This document shows, piece after piece, positions 1 through 8,044 of a stretch of 64,000 nucleotides of DNA (positions within the stretch are counted from its first letter, which is position 1; every line of letters starts with the position of its first letter). The translations under genes and the position numbers were made by a program. Under the pieces are notes generated by a model that was not told the DNA's origin, made no database searches, and saw nothing but the letters and a program-made list of their open reading frames with translations. The stretch spans positions 1-64,000 of the forward strand of contig CAJXOU010000003.1 in the NCBI GenBank assembly GCA_913057645.1. Reading direction: 5' to 3'. Source of the DNA: an uncultured Rhodobiaceae bacterium. Lineage in GTDB: Bacteria; Pseudomonadota; Alphaproteobacteria; Parvibaculales; Parvibaculaceae.

Positions 1-135
1 CGGCTGGGGGACCGGGGGGCGCTGTGTGGACGGGGGCGTGGGGAGTGGGGAACCAGCAAGCGGGATGTCGCTTGTCTGGCAACTGGAGCCGGTCATTCCA
101 TCTGTTGGTGCCTGCGAGGGGCGGCGGCGGTGGCG
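1..135. other. Anomalous G-rich window edge
   Basis: The first ~110-135 bases are rich in G runs on the given strand and do not continue the ptsP reading frame that enters from the right on the minus strand. None of the three minus frames gives the residues expected after the conserved GEGLVG motif. This looks like a poor-quality or chimeric contig end, but a real rearrangement junction cannot be excluded from sequence alone. No gene can be supported here. Confidence 0.5.
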
Positions 136-380
136 CCGACGAGACCTTCGCCGACGCGGAGCCTGGTCGCGTGGACGGCGGTCGGCTTCAGGCCTTCGGT
201 GGCCGAGAGCTCGAGCTCCTTCGTCCCGTTCATGAGATAGACGGAACACACCTCCGCAACCATGTTGGAGGCGATCAGCACGACGATCTTGTCGAGCCGC
301 TTCTGAGCGCTCTCCGGCTCCGCCATGACCTCGCGCAGCCGACGGAGCAGAATGCGCGGACCACCGACGGAGCCCGGCAT
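93..380 (-). CDS. ptsP: PtsP (nitrogen-PTS enzyme I) N-terminal fragment
   Basis: The 95-residue reading frame matches the start of PtsP, the PEP-protein phosphotransferase of the nitrogen PTS. PtsP autophosphorylates from PEP and passes phosphate to NPr and then EIIANtr. Only the first part of the N-terminal GAF domain is present, including the IASNMVAEVCSVYL and RVGEGLVG segments. After that the frame runs into about 13 unrelated residues and a stop, whereas full PtsP is roughly 750 residues. It lies 61 bp downstream of lysC on the same strand, an order often seen in alphaproteobacteria. The true reading probably continues beyond the window, and the visible stop is likely an artefact of the anomalous edge. 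The family call is confident for residues 1 to about 80 only. Confidence 0.75.
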   Translation of the reverse strand: MPGSVGGPRILLRRLREVMAEPESAQKRLDKIVVLIASNMVAEVCSVYLMNGTKELELSATEGLKPTAVHATRLRVGEGLVGATAAAPRRHQQME

Positions 381-441
381 CAGCTGCGATCCCGTTTGGA
401 GCGGAATTGTGGGCGGAAGAGATTCAAGCGGCCGGCTCCCG

Positions 442-1701
442 TTACTCGGCGTCGAGACCGTAGGCCGTGTGCAGGGCGCGCACGGCCAGTTCCGTATAGT
501 CCGAGGAGATCAGCACACTGACCTTGATCTCGGACGTCGTGATCGCGAGGATGTTGATGCCTTTCTCTGCGAGCGTGCGGAACATGGTCTGCGCGACGCC
601 GGCATGGCTGCGCATGCCGATGCCGATGACGGACACCTTGATGACATTCGTGTCGGTCTTCACTTCCTTGCAGCCGATCTCGGCCTGGGCCTTGCGGATC
701 ACGTCCTCGGCGCGGGCGAGTTCCGCCTGCGGCACCGTGAAGGTCATGTCCGTGCTCTTGCCGTCGTCCGACACGTTCTGGATGATCATGTCGACATTGA
801 TCGAGTTGTCGGCGAGCGGGCCGAAGATGCGCGCGGCGACGCCGGGCTTGTCCTCGACCTTGACGAGCGTCACCTTGGCCTCGTCCTTGGAATAGGCGAT
901 GCCGCTCACGACCTGCTGTTCCACGATTTCATCCTCGTCGCATACAAGAGTACCGGGGCCGTTGCCGCCTGCGCCATAGGCGGCATGCGGCGCATCGGGC
1001 GTATCGAAGCTCGAGCGGACCTGCAGGCGCACCCGGTGAACCATGGCGAGCTCGACGGAACGGGTCTGAAGAACTTTGGCGCCGAGCGACGCCATCTCCA
1101 GCATCTCCTCGTAGCTGATCTTATCAAGCTTTCGGGCCTTCGCAACGATGCGCGGATCCGTCGTATAGACGCCATCGACATCGGTATAGATGTCGCAGAG
1201 ATCCGCGCCGATGGCCGCCGCGATGGCGACCGCGCTCGTGTCGGAACCGCCGCGCCCGAGCGTCGTGATTCTGTTATCGGGGCCGAGCCCCTGGAAACCG
1301 GCGATGACCGCCACCTCGCCGCGTGACAGGCGCGTCACGAGTTCGCTGCCGTCGATCTCGCGAATGCGGGCGGCGCCATGCGCGCTGTCCGTGCGAATCG
1401 GTATCTGCCAGCCGAGCCAGGAGCGCGCGGGGATGCCGATGCGCTGCAACTCGATCGAGAGGAGCGCGATCGTCACCTGCTCGCCGCTCGCGACGATGGT
1501 GTCGTATTCGCGTGCATCGTGGAGCGGCGCCGTTTCGCGCGCCCAGGAAACAAGCTGGTTGGTCGTGCCCGCCATCGCGGAGACGACGACCGCGACCTCG
1601 TGGCCCGCATCGACTTCGCGCTTCACATGGGCGGCAACGTTGCGGATGCGCTCGACATCCGCGACCGACGTTCCGCCGAATTTCATGACCAGTCTGGCCA
1701 T
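442..1701 (-). CDS. lysC: Aspartate kinase
   Basis: Aspartokinase phosphorylates L-aspartate, the first committed step toward lysine, threonine, methionine and diaminopimelate, in the cytoplasm. The 419-residue product starts with the diagnostic KFGGTSV nucleotide-binding motif at residues 6-12. It carries the GRGGSDTSA substrate loop near the middle and ends with two ACT domains (VEDKPGVAARIFG and VIGIGMRSHAGVAQ), so feedback inhibition by lysine and/or threonine is expected. The open frame extends far upstream (692 codons) only because ubiG antisense happens to be open. The start at 1701 fits the family length and puts KFGG at the N-terminus. It is divergent from ubiG and followed by ptsP on the same strand. 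Confidence 0.96.
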   Translation of the reverse strand: MARLVMKFGGTSVADVERIRNVAAHVKREVDAGHEVAVVVSAMAGTTNQLVSWARETAPLHDAREYDTIVASGEQVTIALLSIELQRIGIPARSWLGWQIPIRTDSAHGAARIREIDGSELVTRLSRGEVAVIAGFQGLGPDNRITTLGRGGSDTSAVAIAAAIGADLCDIYTDVDGVYTTDPRIVAKARKLDKISYEEMLEMASLGAKVLQTRSVELAMVHRVRLQVRSSFDTPDAPHAAYGAGGNGPGTLVCDEDEIVEQQVVSGIAYSKDEAKVTLVKVEDKPGVAARIFGPLADNSINVDMIIQNVSDDGKSTDMTFTVPQAELARAEDVIRKAQAEIGCKEVKTDTNVIKVSVIGIGMRSHAGVAQTMFRTLAEKGINILAITTSEIKVSVLISSDYTELAVRALHTAYGLDAE

Positions 1702-1776
1702 CTTCTCTTCCACTCTTCCTGCTCGGGCAAACGCCCGCGTAAACCGGCACGCTGGACCAGACCGGGCCTTACCTTT

Positions 1777-1792
1777 TATATGGCGCCCTATA
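1777..1792. promoter_or_regulatory. Imperfect palindrome between lysC and ubiG
   Basis: A 16-bp near-perfect palindrome, TATATGGCGCCCTATA (14 of 16 positions symmetric), sits in the 216-bp divergent lysC/ubiG intergenic region, about 75 bp upstream of the lysC start. Position and symmetry fit an operator or a promoter element for either gene. No regulator can be named. Confidence 0.3.
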
Positions 1793-1917
1793 ACATGACC
1801 TGGTGAGAGGTGGGCCCGCGCCGCCGGGCGCGGCCATACATACAGGCCCCCGGGCAGAGCCGCAACCGGCGGAAACGGCGGCAAAACCCCTCGAAGACGC
1901 AGGGAAAACCTCGCATA

Positions 1918-2697
1918 ATGGCGGGCATGACAAACAAAAACGCGGGCGCGGGCAGTGCCTCCAGCATCGATCCGGGGGAGATCGCCCGCTTTTCCGCCAT
2001 GGCCGCCGAATGGTGGGACCCGGCGGGCAAGTTCCGCCCGCTCCACAAGTTCAACCCGACCCGGCTGGCCTATATCCGGGACGCGGCGGCAGGCCATTTC
2101 GGCCGCGATCCGAAATCCATGCGGCCCTTCGAGGGCCTGCGCGTCCTCGATATCGGCTGCGGCGGCGGTCTTCTTTCGGAACCCATGGCCCGGCTCGGCG
2201 CGGCGATGGTAAGCGCCGATGCCTCGGAAGAGAACATCGCGACGGCAAGCGTCCATGCCGCCGAACAGGGCCTCGACATCGACTACCGCTGCACGACCGC
2301 CGAAGACCTCGCCGCGGCGGGCGAAACGTTCGACGTCATCCTCAATATGGAAGTGATCGAGCATGTCGCCGATCCCATGTCGTTCCTGACGAATTGCGCC
2401 GGCATGCTGAAGCCCGGCGGACTCATGTTCATCGCGACGCTGAACCGGACGCTGAAGGCGCATGCCTTCGCCATCGTTGGCGCAGAATATGTGCTTGGCT
2501 GGCTGCCGCGCGGGACGCATGACTGGAAGAAATTCATCACCACGCGCGAGATGGAGCGCGGTATCGCGGCGGCGGGGCTGACGCTGAAGGATCTGAGGGG
2601 CGTGAGCTACAATCCGCTGACGGACAGGTGGTCGCTCTCGAACGACACGGATGTCAACTACATGGCGCTGGCGGCAAGGCCCGGCGCGGGGAACTGA
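1918..2697 (+). CDS. ubiG: Ubiquinone biosynthesis O-methyltransferase UbiG
   Basis: UbiG is the SAM-dependent O-methyltransferase that acts twice in ubiquinone synthesis, on the polyprenyl catechol and on demethylubiquinone. The 259-residue product has the UbiG N-terminal signature ([19 protein letters not shown]), the SAM motif [16 protein letters not shown] at about residues 76-90, and the characteristic NMEVIEHV motif. The C-terminal segment THDWKKF is also typical. I chose ATG 1918; the in-frame ATG at 1927 is an alternative. The longer frame back to 1810 reads through non-conserved arginine-rich sequence and is rejected. The next gene starts 17 bp downstream but is functionally unrelated. 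Confidence 0.95.
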   Translation: MAGMTNKNAGAGSASSIDPGEIARFSAMAAEWWDPAGKFRPLHKFNPTRLAYIRDAAAGHFGRDPKSMRPFEGLRVLDIGCGGGLLSEPMARLGAAMVSADASEENIATASVHAAEQGLDIDYRCTTAEDLAAAGETFDVILNMEVIEHVADPMSFLTNCAGMLKPGGLMFIATLNRTLKAHAFAIVGAEYVLGWLPRGTHDWKKFITTREMERGIAAAGLTLKDLRGVSYNPLTDRWSLSNDTDVNYMALAARPGAGN

Positions 2698-2714
2698 ACG
2701 GCGGGGATTTTCGC

Positions 2715-3092
2715 ATGACGATGAAGACGAAGCGGCAGCGCGCCGCGGGAACGGCTATTGCTGTCGCGGCTCTGCTGGCGCTGGCGGGCTGCGGCGAGGC
2801 GAAGCAGGAAGCGGCACCCGTGACCCTCGACGAGCGGCAGGCGACGCTCTACGAGCATGCCTGCAAGACCTGCCACGAGGACCCCGCGACCGGCGCGCCG
2901 CGAACGCATGACACGGTGGCCTGGGCACCGCGCATCGCCAAGGGCGAGGACGTGCTTCTCGACAACATCGTCAATGGCTTCAACGGCATGCCGCCGCTCG
3001 GCCAGTGCATCGAATGCGACGCGGACGATTTCATTTCGCTGACCATGTTCATGGCCGCGTCCGCGAGCAACGAAACGGGAGATGCCCAATGA
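2715..3092 (+). CDS. Cytochrome c5-like lipoprotein
   Basis: This 125-residue protein begins with a basic n-region, a hydrophobic stretch and a lipobox (LALAGC, Cys26), so it should be a lipoprotein exported across the inner membrane. A single haem c site CKTCH lies at residues 50-54. The later MPPLG-QCIEC segment resembles the axial-Met region and disulfide of class I cytochromes of the c5 type. Its last four bases overlap the ATG of the following FAD oxidase (ATGA), so the two are translationally coupled. The natural inference is that it accepts electrons from that periplasmic enzyme and passes them to the respiratory chain. The specific partner reaction is inferred, not seen. Confidence 0.85.
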   Translation: MTMKTKRQRAAGTAIAVAALLALAGCGEAKQEAAPVTLDERQATLYEHACKTCHEDPATGAPRTHDTVAWAPRIAKGEDVLLDNIVNGFNGMPPLGQCIECDADDFISLTMFMAASASNETGDAQ

Positions 3093-4480
3093 TGCTGTCA
3101 CGCCGCCGTCTGCTGCATTATGCGGCTTCCGCCTCCGCCCTGGCCGCAACCGGCGCGATCCCCGGCTATGTCGCAAGCGCCTTTGCCGGGGAGGAAAAGC
3201 GCGTCATTCCATGGAAGAACTGGTCGGGCGGGCAAAGCTGCACACCGGCGATGCGCGCCGCACCCGCAAGCGAGGCGGAACTGGCCGACATCGTGACCGG
3301 CAGTGCGGCCCCCGTCCGCGCGGTTGGCGCAGGGCACTCCTTCTCGCCGCTCGTGCCGACGGAAGGAACGCTGCTCTCGCTCGACCGCATGAGCGGCATC
3401 GTCTCCCATGACGCAGCAACGCATCGCGCGACCATACGCGCAGGCACACGCCTCGGCGCGATGGCGGCGGAACTTGCCGACCGGGGCCTCGCCCTCGACA
3501 ACATGCCCGACATCAACAAGCAGACCGTGGCGGGCGCAATCGCGACGGCAACGCACGGGACGGGCGCGGAGCTCGGCTCGCTGTCGAGCTTCGTTACCGA
3601 TTTGCGGCTGATGACAGCATCGGGCGAAACCCTCGCCTGCAATGCGGAGACGAACGCAGAAATCTTCGACGCGGCGCGCGTCTCCGTCGGCGCGCTCGGC
3701 ATCGTGACGCAGGTGACGATGCAGGCCCGGCCACTCTACAAGCTGAAGCGGCGGACCTGGATCGTGCCGGTCGAAGAAATGCTGGAAGCCGCGCCCGAGC
3801 TCTGGAAAAAGCACCGCAATTTCGAATTCTACTACGTGCCCTATTCCGGCATGGCCATCGGCATCACCAACGACGAAACGGACGAGGCGGAAACGCCGGA
3901 GCCCGTGAACGAGGACGACGAAGGCCTGCGCCAGTTGCAGCAATTGCAGGAATGGCTCGGCTGGTCGCCCGCGACGCGGCGCTGGCTGATCCAGACGCTC
4001 ATGGGCGGCATGGAGCCGGAAGAGCGCGTCGACTATTCGCACAAGACGCTCTCGGCGGAGCGCAATGTGCGTTTCAACGAGATGGAATACCACCTGCCGC
4101 GCGAGGCGGGACCGCAGGCGCTGCGCGAGATCATCGACGCCATCGAGGCCAACAATGTGGAAGTCTTCTTCCCGATCGAGTTCCGCACCACGGCACCGGA
4201 CGAGGCGTGGCTCAGCCCCTTCTACCGGCGCGAAAGCTGCTCGATTGCGGTCCACCGCTATCACGAAGAGGACTACACGCCTTACTTCAGCCTGATCGAG
4301 CCGATCTTCCGCAAGCATGACGGCCGCCCGCACTGGGGCAAGCTCAACACGCTGAAGGCGGATGACTTCGCGGCGCTTTATCCGAGGTGGAACGATTTTC
4401 TGGAAGTGCGGGCGGGCCTCGACCCCGAGGGGAAGTTTCTCAATCCTTATTTGAAGGACGTGTTCGGGGTGATGACATAA
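3089..4480 (+). CDS. Tat-exported FAD-linked lactone oxidase/dehydrogenase
   Basis: This 463-residue protein has a twin-arginine-type leader (RRRLLHYAASASALA) with a likely cleavage site after about residue 30. An FAD_binding_4 (PCMH-type) domain follows, with the GAGHSFSPL and ATATHGTGAELGSLS motifs. The C-terminal ALO domain of the D-arabinono-/L-gulono-1,4-lactone oxidase family ends in the typical HWGKLN and FL-NPYL motifs. It would oxidise an aldonolactone or sugar alcohol in the periplasm. Start choice: tandem ATGs at 3089 and 3092, the first forming the ATGA overlap with the upstream cytochrome gene. The natural acceptor may therefore be that cytochrome, which would make it a dehydrogenase rather than an oxygen-using oxidase. 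The substrate cannot be read from sequence. Confidence 0.85.
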   Translation: MMLSRRRLLHYAASASALAATGAIPGYVASAFAGEEKRVIPWKNWSGGQSCTPAMRAAPASEAELADIVTGSAAPVRAVGAGHSFSPLVPTEGTLLSLDRMSGIVSHDAATHRATIRAGTRLGAMAAELADRGLALDNMPDINKQTVAGAIATATHGTGAELGSLSSFVTDLRLMTASGETLACNAETNAEIFDAARVSVGALGIVTQVTMQARPLYKLKRRTWIVPVEEMLEAAPELWKKHRNFEFYYVPYSGMAIGITNDETDEAETPEPVNEDDEGLRQLQQLQEWLGWSPATRRWLIQTLMGGMEPEERVDYSHKTLSAERNVRFNEMEYHLPREAGPQALREIIDAIEANNVEVFFPIEFRTTAPDEAWLSPFYRRESCSIAVHRYHEEDYTPYFSLIEPIFRKHDGRPHWGKLNTLKADDFAALYPRWNDFLEVRAGLDPEGKFLNPYLKDVFGVMT

Positions 4481-4498
4481 CCCGCCCTACCCCTTCGC

Positions 4499-4585
4499 CG
4501 TCATGACCCGCTTCATGCGGGTCATCCATGACTTTCTTTCAATGCCACCAAGACGTGGATGGCCCGGACAAGCCGGGCCATGACG
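4499..4585. repeat. Cruciform double-hairpin intergenic repeat
   Basis: This element lies between two convergent genes and is built of nested inverted repeats. Hairpin 1 is ATGACCCGC-TTCAT-GCGGGTCAT (4503-4525). Hairpin 2 is ATGGCCCGG-ACAAG-CCGGGCCAT (4559-4581). The outer ends CGTCATG and CATGACG (4499-4505 and 4579-4585) are also complementary, so the whole can fold as a cruciform. Very similar palindromic units are scattered between genes in many Hyphomicrobiales genomes (family knowledge). It may also act as a bidirectional transcription barrier between the oxidase gene and the DUF1178 gene. Confidence 0.65.
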
Positions 4586-4609
4586 ATCCTTGAGAGAAAG
4601 GGAGGAGCC

Positions 4610-5050
4610 CTAGTTCGCGCCGCGCCTCGGCGTGATCGGCAGCGGCGCGACTTCGACGCCTTCCTCGATCAGCTCGCGGGCTTCGTCGGGCGTCGCCTCG
4701 CCGTAAATGTCGCGATGTTCCGTCTCGCCGTAATGGATGCGGCGGGCTTCCTCCGCGAAGGCGTCGCCTACATAGTCGCAATTCTCTTCGACATGTTTTT
4801 TCAGCGCGAGCATCATCATGCTCATCTTCTGCGCCATCGCAGCGGGCGTCGAAGGCGCTTCGTCTTGCGACGCGCTCTTGCCGCTGCTCTTTCCAATACT
4901 GGGCGCCATCAAGGCCTTGCGGACAGAAGCGCTGCCGCAATGCGGGCAGAGAACCTCGCCTGCCTCGACCTGCGTATCGAACCCGGCAGAGGACGGAAAC
5001 CAGCCGTCGAACTCATGATCGTGCTCGCAGGCGAGCGCATACCGGATCAT
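4610..5050 (-). CDS. DUF1178 family protein
   Basis: A 146-residue cytoplasmic protein matching DUF1178 (function unknown, widespread in alphaproteobacteria). It opens with MIRYALACEHDHEFDGWF, followed by a CPHCGS zinc-ribbon-like pair around residue 35. A Ser/Ala-rich linker and a helical C-terminal half with HVEENCDYVGDAFAEEARRIHYGE follow, which is the most conserved part of the family. The start at 5050 overlaps the stop of the upstream C-N hydrolase gene by 4 bp (ATGA), so the two are translationally coupled in a glutaredoxin-hydrolase-DUF1178 operon. No reaction can be assigned. Confidence 0.9.
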   Translation of the reverse strand: MIRYALACEHDHEFDGWFPSSAGFDTQVEAGEVLCPHCGSASVRKALMAPSIGKSSGKSASQDEAPSTPAAMAQKMSMMMLALKKHVEENCDYVGDAFAEEARRIHYGETEHRDIYGEATPDEARELIEEGVEVAPLPITPRRGAN

Positions 5051-5910
5051 GACACCTGCCTCACGGAGGGAGAGGCGGGGAGCCCGAAGCCACGATCGTG
5101 ACCGAGGCTCGGCACGCGCTTGCGCGCCTCGGCAATCTTCCCCGTGTCGATTTCGGCGAGGATCACGCCCGGCTCGTCGTGATCCGCTTCCGCAATCACC
5201 TCGCCCCAGGGCGCGACGATGAGGCTGTGGCCATAGGTCTCGCGGCCGCATTCATGCTTGCCGCCCTGCGCGGGCGCGATGACGAAGCAACCCGTCTCGA
5301 TGGCGCGCGCCTTCAGAAGCGTGTGCCAGTGCGCTTCGCCCGTCTGCCGCGTGAAGGCGGCCGGCACGGTCAGAAAATCGGCGCCTGCCTGCGCGAGCGT
5401 GCGATAGAGATGCGGGAAACGGACGTCGTAGCAGACGGTGAGACCGAGACGGCCCCAGGGAAGCCGCGCGAGGATCGCCTCGCGGCCCGGCTCGTAGTTC
5501 CTGCTCTCGCGGTAGCTCTCGCCGCCCGCGAGATCGACATCGAACATGTGGATCTTGTCGTAGCGCGCCGCGACATCGCCCTCCGGCGAAATCAGAAAGG
5601 CGCGGTTCGCAACCTTTTCGTCCGAAAGCCGGATCGGCAGCGAACCGATCAGCAGCCAGATATTCTTCTCCGCCGCGAGCGAACGAAACGCGGGCAAGGC
5701 TTCATCGTCCTTCTCCTCGCGCACCTTGTCGAAAAGGTCCGCCGTCTTCGTGACCAGAAGCGACGTCATTTCCGGCGTCGCGACGAAAGACGCTCCCTTC
5801 GCCGCCGCTTCCGCGATGAGGACGGACGCGGCCGAAATATTCTCCGCTACGCTGCAGGTGCTGCGCATCTGCACACAGGCGGCGGTAAAGGATGTCGATG
5901 AGGCGGTCAT
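5047..5910 (-). CDS. Carbon-nitrogen hydrolase (Nit1/omega-amidase-like)
   Basis: This 287-residue member of the nitrilase superfamily shows all three catalytic residues. The Glu lies in ATPEMTSLL, the Lys in RYDKIHMFDVDL, and the nucleophilic Cys in LTVCYDVRFPHLYR. The sequence is closest in character to the Nit1/YafV-like amidases, several of which hydrolyse deaminated glutathione or omega-amides as metabolite repair. Glutaredoxin lies 4 bp upstream and DUF1178 overlaps its end. That neighbourhood fits a glutathione-linked repair role, but this is inference. The start at 5910 gives a normal family length; the ORF-track extension to 6027 covers the end of grxC in another frame. Confidence 0.88.
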   Translation of the reverse strand: MTASSTSFTAACVQMRSTCSVAENISAASVLIAEAAAKGASFVATPEMTSLLVTKTADLFDKVREEKDDEALPAFRSLAAEKNIWLLIGSLPIRLSDEKVANRAFLISPEGDVAARYDKIHMFDVDLAGGESYRESRNYEPGREAILARLPWGRLGLTVCYDVRFPHLYRTLAQAGADFLTVPAAFTRQTGEAHWHTLLKARAIETGCFVIAPAQGGKHECGRETYGHSLIVAPWGEVIAEADHDEPGVILAEIDTGKIAEARKRVPSLGHDRGFGLPASPSVRQVS

Positions 5911-5914
5911 GAGG

Positions 5915-6172
5915 TCAAGCGGCAAGCATCGGATCGAGCTTGCCGGAGGCGTCGAGCGCATAGAGGTCGTCGCAGCCACCGACATGATCGTCGCCGATGA
6001 ATATCTGCGGCACGGTATGCCGGCCATGCGCGCGGTTCATCATCTCCCGGCGCTTGTCCGCGTCCATGCCGACGTCGATCTCGGTAAAGGAGACGCCCTT
6101 CTTCTGGAGCAGACCCTTGGCCCGATAACAAAAGGGGCAAAGCATGGTCGTGTAGATGGTGACATCCGCCAT
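5915..6172 (-). CDS. grxC: Glutaredoxin 3
   Basis: An 85-residue dithiol glutaredoxin that reduces disulfides and mixed glutathione disulfides using GSH. Visible elements are the CPFC active site at residues 12-15, the TVPQIFIGD cis-proline loop, and the GGCDDLYAL glutathione-binding motif. Length and motifs are those of GrxC. The ATG at 6172 starts MADVTIYTT, and the longer upstream frame has no conserved residues. It lies between comF and the C-N hydrolase on the minus strand and is probably co-transcribed with both. Confidence 0.95.
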   Translation of the reverse strand: MADVTIYTTMLCPFCYRAKGLLQKKGVSFTEIDVGMDADKRREMMNRAHGRHTVPQIFIGDDHVGGCDDLYALDASGKLDPMLAA

Positions 6173-6239
6173 GACGGCTACTCCGGAGTTGAACAAGGGG
6201 ACGGAACGAGGCCCGCCCCGGAAAACAAGAGGCTTTATA

Positions 6240-7013
6240 TCATATAGAAGCCCCGCCCGGCGGAACAACCCGGGCGAGGCAGAGCACGGAAACCTCGCGC
6301 GCGCCGGCCGCGACGAGCACCCGCGCGCAGGATTCCGCCGTGGCGCCGGTCGTCATCACATCGTCGATGAGAACGATATGGCGGTTCCGGACAACGGCTT
6401 CTCCGCCCGGGCCCAGCCGGAACGCGCCGGCGACATTGCGCCGCCGCTGATCGCCCGAAAGGCCGACCTGCGGCCGCGTCGCCCGGACGCGGACCAGCAG
6501 GTCCGGCATGTTGGAGAGACCCGAAAGACCCGCAAACGCCCGGGAAAGCTCCGCCGACTGATTGAAACGGCGTGAAAAGAGCCGGCGCTTGTGCAACGGC
6601 ACCGGGGCGACGATGTCGGCATCGGCGGCGATATCGGCCCCGATGCGCAGAAGCCAGCGGGCAAAGGCTGGCGCGGCCTCCATGCGGTCGGAATATTTGA
6701 AGCGGTGAACAAGCCTGGCGCTCCGGTCGCTGTAGCGCATGACGGCGCGGGCGCGGGCATAGGAGGGCGGGTTCATCAGCGCCGCCGCACTGACGGCACC
6801 CTCCCCTGCCTCGTAGGGAAAGGGAATGCCCGTGACGGCGCACCATGGCCGTTCCATGAAATCGACTTGCGACCAGCAGGGGCCGCAAAGCGCTCCATGC
6901 GCGGAGACGCCGCGCCCGCACCCCAGGCAGAGCGGAGGCAGCGCAATATCGGCAGCACGGGCAAACCCGGCCCGCGTCATGCCGATCCAGTTTCCCAAGC
7001 CTCGAAGTTCCAT
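6240..7013 (-). CDS. comF: ComF family phosphoribosyltransferase-like protein
   Basis: This 257-residue protein has an N-terminal double zinc motif (CLGCGRG and CGPCW) and a C-terminal PRTase fold. The PRPP-binding loop is IVLIDDVMTTGATAE near residue 220. ComF/GntX homologues are linked to DNA uptake during competence in some bacteria and to replication-associated functions in others; the biochemical role in alphaproteobacteria is unsettled. Start 7013 gives the usual length. It is divergent from the methyltransferase gene, with which it forms a conserved alphaproteobacterial pair. Confidence 0.9.
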   Translation of the reverse strand: MELRGLGNWIGMTRAGFARAADIALPPLCLGCGRGVSAHGALCGPCWSQVDFMERPWCAVTGIPFPYEAGEGAVSAAALMNPPSYARARAVMRYSDRSARLVHRFKYSDRMEAAPAFARWLLRIGADIAADADIVAPVPLHKRRLFSRRFNQSAELSRAFAGLSGLSNMPDLLVRVRATRPQVGLSGDQRRRNVAGAFRLGPGGEAVVRNRHIVLIDDVMTTGATAESCARVLVAAGAREVSVLCLARVVPPGGASI

Positions 7014-7084
7014 TGCACCCCCGCTGCCTGCGGGCAAATCCTAGCACGACAAGGCGGAGCTTGCGGGCGCGCCTTGCCGCCACC

Positions 7085-8041
7085 ATGATGCGCGCCATGC
7101 CCGAACCCGGCCCCGGAACCAGTCCCGACCCGAAAATGCGCGTCTTTGACCGCGCCCTGCTGCGCCGCCGCCGCGACCGCGCCGCCGCGTCGTTCGGCGG
7201 CTACGATTTCCTGCTGCGCCGGGCGGGCGAAGACATCGTCGAACGGATCGCCGCCGCCAACCGCGACTTCGAGGTGGCGGCCGATCTTGGCTGCCACCGG
7301 GGAACGCTCGCGCAGGCGGCCGCCGAAGGCGGGCTGCCGCAGGGCAAGATCGGTATGCTTGTCTCGTCCGACATGTCGATGCCGATGCTCGCATCCGCAC
7401 CGGTCCCGCGCGTGGTTGCAGATGAAGAAGCGCTTCCTTTCGCGAATGGAAGCCTGAACCTCGCGACAAGTATCCTGTCTCTGCACTGGGCGAACGACCT
7501 GCCGGGGGCGCTGATCCAGATCCGCCGGGCGCTGAAGCCCGACGGGCTTTTCCTCGGCGCTCTGTTCGGCGGCGAGACACTGACGGAACTGCGCCAGTCT
7601 CTCGCCGAAGCCGAAATCGAAATGGAGGGGGGCCTGAGCCCCCGCGTCTCTCCCTTCGCCGACCTGCGCGACATGGGGAGCCTCCTGCAGCGCGCGGGCT
7701 TCGCGTTGCCGGTCGCCGACACCGACAGGGTGACGGTGCGCTACGCCGATCCTTTGCGGCTGATGGCGGATCTGCGCGGCATGGGCGAGACGAACGCGCT
7801 CACCGAACGGCGGCGGGCGCCGATGCGGCGCGCGACGCTGATGCGCGCGGGCGAAATCTATCGCGAGAAATTCGGACTGCCGGACGGGCGCGTGCCCGCG
7901 ACCTTCGATATCGTCATCGTGACGGGCTGGGCACCGCATGAGAGCCAGCAGAAACCGCTCCGTCCGGGGAGCGCGGAGGCGCGGCTTGCCGATGCGCTCG
8001 GCACCGTGGAGCGCCCGGCGGGCGACAAGACCGGGAGATGA
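7085..8041 (+). CDS. BioC/NDUFAF5-like SAM-dependent methyltransferase
   Basis: A 318-residue class I methyltransferase with motif I [12 protein letters not shown] and the SDMSMPML post-motif. The [26 protein letters not shown] region is typical of the BioC-like clade that also includes NDUFAF5, a complex I assembly factor that hydroxylates an arginine. The C-terminal [22 protein letters not shown] segment is diagnostic of the alphaproteobacterial NDUFAF5-like proteins. Start options are the ATGs at 7085, 7088 and 7097; the longer frame from 7013 lacks conservation. It is convergent with the Flp pilin gene, 3 bp apart. A role in complex I maturation is family knowledge, not visible here. Confidence 0.82.
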   Translation: [318 protein letters not shown]

Positions 8042-8044
8042 AGA

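Noticed and set aside
442-2520. 692-codon minus-strand frame through lysC and beyond
   Set aside because: The region above 1701 is antisense to ubiG with no homologue-like pattern. LysC starts at MARLVMKFGG at 1701.
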